A stretch of DNA of 64,000 nt from Paenibacillus macquariensis (GTDB taxonomy: Bacteria > Bacillota > Bacilli > Paenibacillales > Paenibacillaceae): the NCBI RefSeq assembly GCF_900156375.1, contig NZ_FTNK01000017.1, positions 1 through 64,000 of the forward strand. The letters are read 5' to 3'. Of this stretch, positions 44,291 to 52,396 are shown one piece after another. The notes under the pieces were generated by a model. It searched no databases. It saw only the letters and a list, made by a program, of their open reading frames with translations, and was not told the DNA's origin. Both the position numbers and the translations under genes were made by a program. How positions within the stretch are numbered: the stretch's first letter is position 1; every line of letters begins with the position of its first letter.

Positions 44291-45178
44291 ATGATGATGA
44301 ACCTGAATCTATTAAAATTACGCATTGTGGAGTTGCTCGAAAAGCACAAGAAAATTACAACTGTCGCAGACATCCTTGAATTAAAACAACCAACCGTCAC
44401 CTTTCATATGAAGAACATGGAACGGGATTACGGAGTCAAATTGTTCGAAGCGCGAATGGGCAGAATCATTCTGACAGACGCGGGCTATGCCCTGCTCCAC
44501 TATGCCGTCAAAATTAATGCGCTCGCCGCCGAGGCGGAGCGTGTCGTCTTGGAGTTCGACACACTCCGTAGGGGTAGCATCCGTATCGGAGCTAGTTATG
44601 TTCCAGCTACTTATGTACTTCCCGCTGTGTTACATCGGTTCGGTAAGGAGCATCCGGGAATCCAAATTTCCCTATTTGTCAAAACAGCTCCCGTCGTAAA
44701 TGATATGCTAGCACGTCATGAAATCGATATCGGCATTATCTCAACCGAACCATTCGCGGCTCCTGCATTGCTTGCTGAAGCAATATGTGAAGACGAATTA
44801 GTGCTCATTTATGCTCCAACTCATCCCTTAGCCTTCCTAGAAAATGTAACCCCTGAACTGATTACCTCTTCATCCTTTGTTCTTCATGGCAAAGAATCCA
44901 GTACCCGAAGAATGACGGATACATGGCTAAAAAACCACGGACAGCGTCTACCCTCCTATTTGGAGCTTGATTCTCTTGAAGCTATTAAACAAGCGGTTAT
45001 ACTTGGAACGCATGTATCCTTTGTATCCCGTATGGCCGTCCAGAGTGAGGTCCAGCGCGGATTGCTCCAGATGTGCCCTATCCCCGGAAACCTGATAGAC
45101 CGATATGTTTATGCCGTGACGAATAAAGAACGCCATCGCTCCGCATTGATTAATCAATTCAGCAACTATTTGTTCTAA
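44291..45178 (+). CDS. LysR-family transcriptional regulator
   Basis: This 295-residue regulator has an N-terminal HTH in which KITTVADILELKQPTVTFHM forms the recognition region, followed by LFEARMGRIILTDAGYALL. The effector domain opens RIGASYVPATYVLPAVLHRF. Two ATGs compete; GAAAGTGAG precedes them. It is divergent from the AfuABC-like/beta-CASP operon and probably regulates it. The effector is unknown but is likely the imported compound or a breakdown product. Confidence 0.88.
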   Translation: MMMNLNLLKLRIVELLEKHKKITTVADILELKQPTVTFHMKNMERDYGVKLFEARMGRIILTDAGYALLHYAVKINALAAEAERVVLEFDTLRRGSIRIGASYVPATYVLPAVLHRFGKEHPGIQISLFVKTAPVVNDMLARHEIDIGIISTEPFAAPALLAEAICEDELVLIYAPTHPLAFLENVTPELITSSSFVLHGKESSTRRMTDTWLKNHGQRLPSYLELDSLEAIKQAVILGTHVSFVSRMAVQSEVQRGLLQMCPIPGNLIDRYVYAVTNKERHRSALINQFSNYLF

Positions 45179-45261
45179 TCAAGTAGAAGAAACGGCTATG
45201 CCGTCCTTTTCCAAAAAGCTTATGCTTCCGATGCTAGCGATACTTCGTATCACTTTAAGGC

Positions 45262-45329
45262 ACCCGTTTCAGCGGAAATATAAGGAATAGAGTATCAATA
45301 TAGATTGAACTAAAGACGATACCCCCTAT
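45262..45329. repeat. 68-bp intergenic repeat, copy 1 (shortened)
   Basis: ACCCGTTTCAGCGG through ACCCCCTAT matches 47669-47736 with a single mismatch. A second shared block, TATACTTTCTTATAT, follows at 45342-45356 (47806-47820 in copy 2), so this copy has lost the central hairpin present in copy 2. Confidence 0.8.
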
Positions 45330-45366
45330 CACCCGGAATTATATACTTTCTTATATGTTCAAAAAA

Positions 45367-45400
45367 TCCCACATTATGCAATACTTCGCATAACGTGGGA
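45367..45400 (-). terminator. Intrinsic terminator of the GH5/phosphoesterase operon
   Basis: TCCCACATTATGC and GCATAACGTGGGA pair well, directly downstream of the phosphoesterase stop (45413) on the minus strand, with an A run (T run on the minus strand) at 45361-45366. Confidence 0.85.
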
Positions 45401-45412
45401 CTCCAGATTTCA

Positions 45413-46255
45413 CTATTGTTTCATCAGTCGAATAACAGTCAACTCAGGTTTTTCAAATAAGCGTATAGGTAATCGGGTTGTCCCGATTCCACGATTCACA
45501 TAAAGCGTCAGAGGTCTAATCTTTCCTTCAAGTGAGTACAACCCTTCAATATATTTATTACCTAATGATGTTGTAACCAGTGGTTTCAAGAAAGGGATAC
45601 GGACTTGTCCGCCATGACTATGTCCTGAGAGTTGTAGGTCAACCGGATAATCGGTGAATCGGTCTGCAACATCCGGTTGATGAACGAGGAGTATATTGAA
45701 ATCCTGAGGACTCAGAGATTGAAGTGTACGTTCAATCATCGGTTTCCCTAGCAAGAAATCATCAAGCCCTGTTATGGTTAGCCTTTCACCGTTAGCTGAT
45801 GTAATCGTGTGAACCTCATTCACGAGTACCATAAATCCAGCTTCCTCCATGTATTCCTTGTATACTCGGCTCCCTCCCCCTCCTCTATCATGATTGCCAT
45901 ATACAGCATATTTACCAAGGGGGGCTTTTATCTTCGCTAATACCTTTTGGGCTAACTTCCTATTCTTAGAACCATATTCCGCGTAATTATCGAATAGATC
46001 ACCTGTAAATACCACCATATCTGGTTTCAGAAGATTCATCCGATCAACTAACGACTGAAGCTGGTCAACTGAATAATCGGGACCTAAGTGCGTGTCCGAG
46101 AATTGAATGATCGTCTTGCCGTCAAATGACTTCTGAACGTATTTATTCTCAATATCGATTCGCGTCACGGACAGCGCCTTGGGCTCAATCTTTGTGGCAT
46201 AGAATCCGGTTCCTAAGATCAAGAAGATGTTCGTACATAACCCAATTAGGATCAT
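45413..46255 (-). CDS. Membrane-anchored metallophosphoesterase (YkuE/YaeI-like)
   Basis: 280 residues. The N-terminal transmembrane segment (MILIGLCTNIFLILGTGFYA) is followed by an outside catalytic domain: FSDTHLGPDY, VVFTGDLFDNYAEYG, AVYGNHDRGGGG, LVHQPD and LSGHSHGGQVRIP give the full set of dinuclear metal ligands. Close relatives are UDP-diacylglucosamine-type and YkuE phosphoesterases. The gene starts within 10 bases of the GH5 stop; ATG 46255 is preferred over an upstream TTG that overlaps the GH5 gene. Substrate unknown. Confidence 0.85.
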   Translation of the reverse strand: MILIGLCTNIFLILGTGFYATKIEPKALSVTRIDIENKYVQKSFDGKTIIQFSDTHLGPDYSVDQLQSLVDRMNLLKPDMVVFTGDLFDNYAEYGSKNRKLAQKVLAKIKAPLGKYAVYGNHDRGGGGSRVYKEYMEEAGFMVLVNEVHTITSANGERLTITGLDDFLLGKPMIERTLQSLSPQDFNILLVHQPDVADRFTDYPVDLQLSGHSHGGQVRIPFLKPLVTTSLGNKYIEGLYSLEGKIRPLTLYVNRGIGTTRLPIRLFEKPELTVIRLMKQ

Positions 46256-46263
46256 TCTCACAA

Positions 46264-47577
46264 TCAATTGCCAAGGCCCTTCTTGATCGCATTCCAAATC
46301 GGATTATCCGTTGTTTCAGGAATGAAGGTCTCCCCTTTATCTCTCGCATCCCAGTATTCAAACTTCAGCTTCTCGCTCCCAAATTCGTAATCCATCCCAT
46401 CCCAGGTATCTTCACGAAATGCATAGAATGACCAGTGCCAACCCTGTTCATCAAATATAGACATGAGATCACTCATGTATTGATCTGCTCCCTTGACCAT
46501 CCGGTTTGTTCCGAATTCTGATGCGATAATCCGATTCGCAGGAATATGATTATCGGTTGCCCACTTGGCAACAGGTTCCACAAATTCTTTAAGAGCCTGC
46601 TTATCAAACTTCATTTCTTTCTCATCATTTCCGACTTTGACCGTTCCCGGATAAGAATAGGTGAATCCCTTATTCTTGTTTTGACTAGTTAATTCATACG
46701 GCTCATACATATGGAACGCGTATAGCACGTTAGGATCATCAATCGGTTTCAAGTAACTGAACGCCCACGGTGTTGCATAGAGTCCAGAATCAATAATAAT
46801 CGGTGTCGTCGTATCAACTGACCTAATCCCTTTGATCATTGCATCATAGAGGACATTTAAATCTGCTGCCGTATTCTCTACTTTCTTGTACCAAGCTGTG
46901 TAATCCTGTGTCCAGAAGTCATTGAAGCCCGTTGCCGTCTCTGGGTGTGGCTCATTAATAAGATTATAGCCAATAACAGCAGGGTGATTCTTCAATCGGG
47001 TGGCAAGATCCCTCCAGAAAAGGGCTGCTTGACTATGATAGTCACGCTCTTGCCATATGTGATCATCATTCTTCTGCCCGTTAAACTGCCTCCATCGATC
47101 TCCAGGTAGGCTAAGTACTGTTAAGATAACCTTCATTCCTTTGGCTTCCGCTGCATCTAGATCTGCTAAGAGTCTTGCAAAATCTTCTTCGACTATGCCC
47201 TCATAACGATCTGAACTACCAATCAGAAAATCTTCATTAGGTTTGGTATCCAGTTTATCGTTAAACAAGTGATCTCGATCTTTGCCCCATTTGTCAGGCG
47301 CGAGCCGAATGAACTCGATTTCCTGTTCCTTAGCTGCTGCGTAATTGTCGGGTAGCGATGTGGAGTTCATGAAGTTAGAGCCTCTACGCTGTTCATTCCA
47401 ATAATCCATCTTCCATGCATTGATATCTACTTTCTCAATTGGGCTGCTGTTCTGTCCCTTTTCTTCTAAAGGTACAGATGCGTTGGCACTACATCCTGCG
47501 ACAAGTGCTAGAATAGTCGATATAAGTACACTATTTCTTATGATTGACCATCTATCTTTTCTTCTTAACTGGTTCAT
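46264..47577 (-). CDS. GH5-family glycoside hydrolase lipoprotein
   Basis: This 437-residue protein has lipobox ALVAGCSAN (Cys near 29), so it is anchored outside the membrane. The GH5 barrel shows the acid/base in GYNLINEPHPE near residue 195, YAFHMYEPY with the family His, and the nucleophile in IASEFGTN near residue 345. Trp-rich GWHWSFYAFRED follows. It fits the cellulase/mannanase superfamily; exact subfamily and substrate are uncertain. GAGGTG before ATG supports the start. It forms a two-gene unit with the phosphoesterase, flanked by repeat copies. Confidence 0.85.
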   Translation of the reverse strand: MNQLRRKDRWSIIRNSVLISTILALVAGCSANASVPLEEKGQNSSPIEKVDINAWKMDYWNEQRRGSNFMNSTSLPDNYAAAKEQEIEFIRLAPDKWGKDRDHLFNDKLDTKPNEDFLIGSSDRYEGIVEEDFARLLADLDAAEAKGMKVILTVLSLPGDRWRQFNGQKNDDHIWQERDYHSQAALFWRDLATRLKNHPAVIGYNLINEPHPETATGFNDFWTQDYTAWYKKVENTAADLNVLYDAMIKGIRSVDTTTPIIIDSGLYATPWAFSYLKPIDDPNVLYAFHMYEPYELTSQNKNKGFTYSYPGTVKVGNDEKEMKFDKQALKEFVEPVAKWATDNHIPANRIIASEFGTNRMVKGADQYMSDLMSIFDEQGWHWSFYAFREDTWDGMDYEFGSEKLKFEYWDARDKGETFIPETTDNPIWNAIKKGLGN

Positions 47578-47640
47578 TGTGAATCACCTCGAAAACAAGC
47601 ATATTCCATCTATGTTACGCCAATATGACAAACCAAGTAG

Positions 47641-47821
47641 AAACGGGTACCGTCTTTTTAAAGACGGTACCCGTTTCAGCGGAAATATAAGGAATAGAGT
47701 ATCAATATGGATTGAACTAAAGACGATACCCCCTATTCAATCATTTCTTTAGAAATGATTGAATAGGGGAAGCGCAAACTTTAGTTCATTCTATCAAGTG
47801 AAACTTATACTTTCTTATATT
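47641..47821. repeat. Intergenic hairpin repeat, copy 2 (long form)
   Basis: It begins with a near-perfect 36-base palindrome (AAACGGGTACCGTC...GACGGTACCCGTTT, 47641-47676). The 68-bp block shared with 45262-45329 follows (47669-47736), then a hairpin CTATTCAATCATTTCT/AGAAATGATTGAATAG, then an inverted match to the ATTGAACTAAAG segment. It lies between the GH5 gene and the histidine kinase gene. Confidence 0.75.
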
Positions 47822-47833
47822 TCAAAAAGAAAC

Positions 47834-47863
47834 GGATACACCGTCCCCTAAGGGCGCGTATCC
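47834..47863 (-). terminator. Terminator-like hairpin after the histidine kinase gene
   Basis: GGATAC and GTATCC arms, with further partial pairing outside, lie 10 bases beyond the kinase stop on the minus strand. The T run is weak (TTTCTTTTTG on the minus strand). Confidence 0.5.
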
Positions 47864-47872
47864 TTCTCTTCA

Positions 47873-49258
47873 TTATTCTGATCCCACAGCCAAGGAGAAA
47901 TAAAATGCAATCTCTTGATCTTTCGCATGAATGCCGTGAGGTGCCTCATGTTTGTCCAAGATGACTTGCACAATAGACAGTCCCAGCCCCGATCCACTAA
48001 GCTTCTTATTCCTTGAATGATCTAGCACGAAGAAAGGCTGCCATATATGATTCACATCCTGCTCATCCAACGTCCGAAAGCCATTTCGAATGGTGAATAC
48101 CAACCGTTCTCCTTCATTCACAAGTGATATATCTATCTGTGGCCCACTGGCATATTTCAGTGCATTGGTTATAAAATTATCCAGAACGATCCTGATCTTC
48201 TGTTGATCTCCTCGAACAATAGGATGATGAAGTTGGCTATTATCTACCTCAATTATCTTCTGTTCTTTCTGTATCGCCACTTCCAAATTATCTAGCACAT
48301 CACCGAGTAACGCTTTGAAATCAAAATATTCCATCGCATAAATCTCATTCTGAAGCTTAGCTAAGTGTAGTAACTTGTCCACTAACTGGGACATTTCATC
48401 GGTTTTCTTATCAATAACACTTAGGAACGTCCCGTCGTCCATTTCATCTCGAATTCCTGAGGAATAAGCTTTTATCAACGCAATCGGTGTTTTTAACTCA
48501 TGCGAAATATCAGAAATGAAGTTCCGTAGGTTTTGATTCTTCTCTTCCAAAGCTAGATGCGCTTCCTCCAGTTTATGGCTCATCCGATTAATGCTTGCCG
48601 CTAACAGTTCGATCTCATCCCCTGTCTTAATGTTGGTTGTACGGAACTTCAGATTGGAGATATCTTCGGCGTTATTTGCCAACTCTTTGATAGGACGAAT
48701 GATTTGTCTGGCGATCAGCCACGCTAATCCAAGCGTTAAGAACATTGCCCCTATCGCAATATACAAATTGAACTTATTCACAGCTCGAATCGATTGATCT
48801 GTATGTGCGATAGAATCACCTACGACGAAGACCATATTGTCTTTTCGGAAGATCGTGACAAGAAAGCTGGTGTTAAGCTTCTTCTGACTGTACAAATTGT
48901 AGACTGTCTTCCCATGTTCAAGATCCTGAATTCTCTCTTCCATGACCCAGAATTTCGCAAGCGTAATACCTTTCCTATTCAACTCTGTTCGAATAACATC
49001 ATTCAAAACATTCGGATTCTTCACAAATTCTGTGCTTACGATCGTCACATTATACTGCTGTTCTAGCTCCCCTTCCGTTTGGATGAGAGATTCAACCGTT
49101 TCATTACTCATGAAATTTGTCAGTTGCGCTAAATTCACCTTTTGCTGATACAGAATATATTTGGGCAGGAAAAATGTATTCACCAAGAATGAGACCGCAA
49201 ATACCAAACAAATCATGCAAGCGATCCGCCAAAACAACTTGCGACTCAGCTTACTCAT
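47873..49258 (-). CDS. HAMP-domain sensor histidine kinase
   Basis: This 461-residue kinase has TM1 at about 12-32 (RIACMICLVFAVSFLVNTFF), an extracellular domain of about 130 residues, TM2 near 165-185 and HAMP (IIRPIKELANNAEDI). HisKA has ISDISHELKTPIALIKAY and HATPase shows NFITNALKYASG and GSGLGLSIVQVIL. ATG 49258 overlaps the response-regulator stop by eight bases, so the pair is translationally coupled. The open frame extends further upstream but only inside the regulator gene. No target gene is adjacent except the GH5 operon; the stimulus is unknown. Confidence 0.88.
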   Translation of the reverse strand: MSKLSRKLFWRIACMICLVFAVSFLVNTFFLPKYILYQQKVNLAQLTNFMSNETVESLIQTEGELEQQYNVTIVSTEFVKNPNVLNDVIRTELNRKGITLAKFWVMEERIQDLEHGKTVYNLYSQKKLNTSFLVTIFRKDNMVFVVGDSIAHTDQSIRAVNKFNLYIAIGAMFLTLGLAWLIARQIIRPIKELANNAEDISNLKFRTTNIKTGDEIELLAASINRMSHKLEEAHLALEEKNQNLRNFISDISHELKTPIALIKAYSSGIRDEMDDGTFLSVIDKKTDEMSQLVDKLLHLAKLQNEIYAMEYFDFKALLGDVLDNLEVAIQKEQKIIEVDNSQLHHPIVRGDQQKIRIVLDNFITNALKYASGPQIDISLVNEGERLVFTIRNGFRTLDEQDVNHIWQPFFVLDHSRNKKLSGSGLGLSIVQVILDKHEAPHGIHAKDQEIAFYFSLAVGSE

Positions 49259-49898
49259 GAGGAATTTCCAGACTATATCCACTGCCTCGATACGTCTTAA
49301 TAAACCCTTCTCCCACTTTCTCCCTAAGTCTTCGAATATGCGTATCAACAGTCCTTTCTTCCCCGATATAATCGAATCCCCACACTTGATCCAACAACAC
49401 TTTTCTACTCAGAATATGCCCTTTGTGTTCAAGTAGGCACTTCATCAAATGGAATTCCTTATTCGTAACTTCGAGGTCCAATCCGTCCTTATAAATCTTT
49501 CCGCCAGGGATGTTTACTCGCACCCCCCCGAACGTGATATCTTCCTCAATATGAAGTAGTTTCTTAGCTCTTAGAATCAAGATGCGAGGTTCAAAAGGTT
49601 TGCGTACATAATCGTTAGCCCCTATCTCTAGTGCCTTCAATTCATCTTCCTGTTCGCTTTTTGCGGTTAACATCAACACTTTAGCGAATTGTTGCTTCTT
49701 TAATTGTCTGCATACTTCGATACCACTCACTTTAGGCATCATCCAATCGAGGATCGCCAAATCTATCTTGTGATTCATACATATATCTAGGGCTTCTTCT
49801 CCATCTTGAGCGGTGAATATTTGAAAACCTTCTTTTTTAAAATAAGCAACCACGATTCTAAGCATGTCCGGATCGTCATCTGCAATAAGTATGTTCAT
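49251..49898 (-). CDS. OmpR-family response regulator
   Basis: This 215-residue regulator has a receiver with DDDPD near residue 7, the phospho-acceptor Asp in LAILDWMMPKVSGI near residue 51 and Lys in DYVRKPFEP. A short linker and winged HTH follow, with VTNKEFHLMKCLLEHKGHIL and TYRGSGYSLEIPHE at the end. AAGGAG precedes ATG 49898, directly next to the T run of an intrinsic terminator, so expression may depend on read-through or regulated antitermination. It is coupled with the downstream kinase. Confidence 0.9.
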   Translation of the reverse strand: MNILIADDDPDMLRIVVAYFKKEGFQIFTAQDGEEALDICMNHKIDLAILDWMMPKVSGIEVCRQLKKQQFAKVLMLTAKSEQEDELKALEIGANDYVRKPFEPRILILRAKKLLHIEEDITFGGVRVNIPGGKIYKDGLDLEVTNKEFHLMKCLLEHKGHILSRKVLLDQVWGFDYIGEERTVDTHIRRLREKVGEGFIKTYRGSGYSLEIPHE

Positions 49899-49910
49899 TC
49901 TGTACTCCTT

Positions 49911-49960
49911 AAAAAAAAATTAGGGGACAGACAAATTGTAATCAATTTGACCTGTCCCTA
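49911..49960 (-). terminator. Intrinsic terminator abutting the response-regulator ribosome binding site
   Basis: On the minus strand TAGGGACAGGTCAAATTG and CAATTTGTCTGTCCCCTA form a long hairpin followed by AT9. The next bases are the AAGGAG of the regulator gene, 5 nt from its ATG. There is no room for a promoter between them. It either ends the epimerase transcript or acts as an attenuator of the two-component operon. Confidence 0.85.
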
Positions 49961-50005
49961 TATGATCATACATTTATCTCTTCTGAACTGCAAAAGTAGT
50001 GGATC

Positions 50006-50899
50006 TCATGATTTCTTTAATATCTGTTGAAGTGCTGTATCCAATGTACTATATCTGAACTTATAGCCTTCTCTTTCTAACCTCTCTGGAATCACCCACC
50101 GACTCTTCAGAATCAATTCCGTTTCTGTCTTAATGATGACTGAACCCAATTCGAGCAGCCATTTAGGAGATGGCAATCCTACTTTCACATTCATCACTTG
50201 TCGCAAATGACTCATTAACTCACGATTGGTGACTGGATTAGGGGCAGAACAATTGAATACGCCGCTTAACTCCTCGTGGTCTTTAATAAAGAGCATAATT
50301 TGATATATATCTTCGATATGAATCCAACTAAATCGTTGAGTACCGGGCCCTTGAGGACCTCCCAGTCCAAATCGAACGAGGTTTTTGAACGGAGTCATAA
50401 CCCCACCATTCTCACCTAATACAATAGCGATTCTTAAGGCAACTTTTCTCGTGTTAGGTAAGTCAAAGGAAAAGAGTGCGTTTTCCCAAGCTTTGGCTAC
50501 ATCAACCGAGAAACCTGATCCAATCTCGCCACTTTCCTCTGTCATGGGCCGATCCTCAGCATGTCTATAAATCGTCGCTGTACTCGAATTGATCCATAGT
50601 GAAGGTGGGTAATCGCATGCTAATATGGCATTGCCAAGGATGTTGGTTGTCTCTGTTCTTGAATTCATGATCTCTTGTTTGTTCTTGGCATTGTAACGGC
50701 AGTCTACTGACTTTCCTGCAAGATTAATTAACAACTCCGAATGATTTATAGCTTCCACGATCTCCATATTATTATTCCAAGAAATATGACCTGCTTGTCT
50801 TGAAATGATCTTCACTTCATATCCAAGATGATTGAACTTCTCCTCTAAGTATTGTCCGATAAATCCCGTACCTCCGGCTAATACAACCTTCTTCTTCAT
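50006..50899 (-). CDS. TIGR01777-type epimerase (SDR39U1-like NAD(P)-binding protein)
   Basis: The protein has 297 residues. The extended-SDR Rossmann start VVLAGGTGFIGQYLEEKFN is followed by LINLAGKSVDCRYNAKNKQE, NSRTETTNILGNAI, SSTATIYRH and FSWIHIEDI, a motif series specific to the TIGR01777/YfcH group. The C-terminal LELGSVIIKTETELILKSRW is also typical. The usual catalytic Tyr-x-x-x-Lys is atypical in this family. The ribosome site before ATG 50899 is weak. A terminator lies about 45 bases downstream. Substrate unknown across the family. Confidence 0.88.
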   Translation of the reverse strand: MKKKVVLAGGTGFIGQYLEEKFNHLGYEVKIISRQAGHISWNNNMEIVEAINHSELLINLAGKSVDCRYNAKNKQEIMNSRTETTNILGNAILACDYPPSLWINSSTATIYRHAEDRPMTEESGEIGSGFSVDVAKAWENALFSFDLPNTRKVALRIAIVLGENGGVMTPFKNLVRFGLGGPQGPGTQRFSWIHIEDIYQIMLFIKDHEELSGVFNCSAPNPVTNRELMSHLRQVMNVKVGLPSPKWLLELGSVIIKTETELILKSRWVIPERLEREGYKFRYSTLDTALQQILKKS

Positions 50900-50913
50900 G
50901 TGATCAACTCATT

Positions 50914-51501
50914 TCATTTTTTGAAATCGTCTGAAAATTTCTTATAGTGGTGTTGCTCTAGGCAGTACCGTAAAAGCGCGTCATCATATCCGTCCGTTCT
51001 AAACTTATCTGTGATTGCAGCTATTCTACTCTCTATTCCCCTTAAATAATTCGTTTGAAGCTGTACCTCCAAAGGCACAACGGGTATAACACTTTCATTT
51101 ACAGAAATGAACTTTATCAAATCACCTATATCCGGGCCATTCTCCCAAAGACCCATTCCCGGTATATAACTTTCCATTTCACGTATAACGGCATAGGCAA
51201 TATCAATTTTAACGCTATTTATATATACTCTACCGAGTGTCCAATCTGATCTATCAATTTGAAAAGTAACCGTCGGTTGTGTAAGGGATGACACCCAATT
51301 TTCTTCTATGGTCGTGATTATCGCGTCTTCTGGTAGTTGTTCTCGAAAGCAATTTACCACTTGTTCCACATCCGCCTCACACGCAACCCAAATATCAATA
51401 TCACCAGGATTAATATGACAACCTTGAATAACACTCGCCATAGAGCCAACAACGGCCCATTTGAGGTCCGGTAAAACTTTCAATTTATCACTTATGACCA
51501 A
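50914..51501 (-). CDS. Nucleotidyltransferase-fold protein, possible N-terminal frameshift
   Basis: About 195 residues. WAVVGSMASVIQGCHINPGD followed by IDIWV (G-S...D-x-D) is the core motif of a nucleotidyltransferase-superfamily domain, usually seen in aminoglycoside-type or toxin-antitoxin-like nucleotidyltransferases. The frame has no good start. The TTG at 51501 has no ribosome site, while GGAAGG-ACTGAA-ATG lies about 26 bases upstream in another frame and would join this frame if the CTTTT run had one more T. A small indel or sequencing error near 51500 is possible. Activity not assignable. Confidence 0.62.
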   Translation of the reverse strand: MVISDKLKVLPDLKWAVVGSMASVIQGCHINPGDIDIWVACEADVEQVVNCFREQLPEDAIITTIEENWVSSLTQPTVTFQIDRSDWTLGRVYINSVKIDIAYAVIREMESYIPGMGLWENGPDIGDLIKFISVNESVIPVVPLEVQLQTNYLRGIESRIAAITDKFRTDGYDDALLRYCLEQHHYKKFSDDFKK

Positions 51502-51586
51502 AAGGTACTTAACATGTTCATCGTCATTTCAGTCCTTCCGAAATTGATGTAGCAAGTCTTCGTTCATGTTGTGGATACACGAAATA

Positions 51587-51621
51587 ACCCAGTCTTAGAT
51601 ATCTCATATCCTAGGCTGGGT
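51587..51621. terminator. Interrupted hairpin upstream of the nucleotidyltransferase gene
   Basis: ACCCAG-CTTAG and CTAGG-CTGGGT arms pair across ATATCTCATAT. The intervening 51502-51772 region has no convincing gene. The hairpin may end a leader or separate the copper-side genes from the nucleotidyltransferase gene. Confidence 0.45.
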
Positions 51622-51721
51622 CACTTGTTGGCTAATGCTTCTTCCATAATTATACCTCTAACAACCAGAGGGTGATAGCCCATTGATGAGGAGCGGTGAT
51701 TAATAAGCGTAATTACAATAT

Positions 51722-51747
51722 AAAAAGAGGACACGGCAAGCGTGTCC
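51722..51747 (-). terminator. Intrinsic terminator of the nitrite/sulfite-reductase-like gene
   Basis: On the minus strand GGACACG-CTTGC-CGTGTCC is followed by TCTTTTTA, 25 bases beyond the stop at 51773. Confidence 0.82.
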
Positions 51748-51772
51748 CCTTCTATTTTTCGTGAAAAAATAT

Positions 51773-52396
51773 TTATGCCACGGTAACTACTTCCCGAAGT
51801 TTTTCAATCGTCATTCGGTCAATAAATCTGCTATACTTCTCTTTCTTTTTCCCCAACTCTTGAAAGTTTGCTATTAATTGCGTAACGATCGGTACAAGCT
51901 GTTCTTCCGTAACGCCAGACAGGAGCCGCTGTGCTAATTTAGCTTTCAAGCCTTTCGATTCCCCGCCGACATAGATATCGAATGTATCCCGCATTTTAAC
52001 GACCGCAATATCCTTAATCAAGGGCTCGCTTGTCCCAAGTGCGCATCCTGCATATCCAATCTTTAAGGGGTGCGGTACCTCATGACCTGCAATAGCCTCG
52101 TCTAAGACTTTAGCAATTTCTAGTCCAGCGTCCTCGGCACCACTACAGAAGTTACAGGCGATTAAGCTTTTCGTGACAAATCCAGCTGGGTGAATTTGCA
52201 GTCCGACCTTTCTAAGTGCATCCTGTACTTCTGCTAAACGCTCTTCTTGCATCTCCACGTAAAGCTGCTTGAACGTCGTCATTTCAATGATGGCATCCGC
52301 ACCAACCACAGCACCTAGAATGGCCAGTTGTTCTGGTTTAAACAAGGTACCTCCCACCTCAAATCCAGGTGTTACGGCAAATTTCTTTAAGCCCAA
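51773..52396 (-). CDS. Nitrite/sulfite reductase ferredoxin-like half-domain protein
   Basis: About 207 residues. AVTPGFEVGGTLFKPEQLAI and the ferredoxin-like half-domain are followed by LIACNFCSGAEDAG and IGYAGCALGTSEPLIKDIAV, which resemble the Cys-containing siroheme/4Fe-4S region of nitrite and sulfite reductases. At less than half the length of a true reductase it is a small paralogue, usually annotated as nitrite reductase. TTG 52396 is chosen because GGGAGAG lies eight bases upstream and homologues begin near KFAVTPG; an ATG at 52456 would add residues encoded by apparent repeat sequence. It lies just downstream of copZ. Confidence 0.72.
   Translation of the reverse strand: MGLKKFAVTPGFEVGGTLFKPEQLAILGAVVGADAIIEMTTFKQLYVEMQEERLAEVQDALRKVGLQIHPAGFVTKSLIACNFCSGAEDAGLEIAKVLDEAIAGHEVPHPLKIGYAGCALGTSEPLIKDIAVVKMRDTFDIYVGGESKGLKAKLAQRLLSGVTEEQLVPIVTQLIANFQELGKKKEKYSRFIDRMTIEKLREVVTVA

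Noticed and set aside
45262..47736. Composite transposon made of the two repeats
   Set aside because: No transposase, no terminal inverted repeats of insertion-sequence type and no target duplications are visible.
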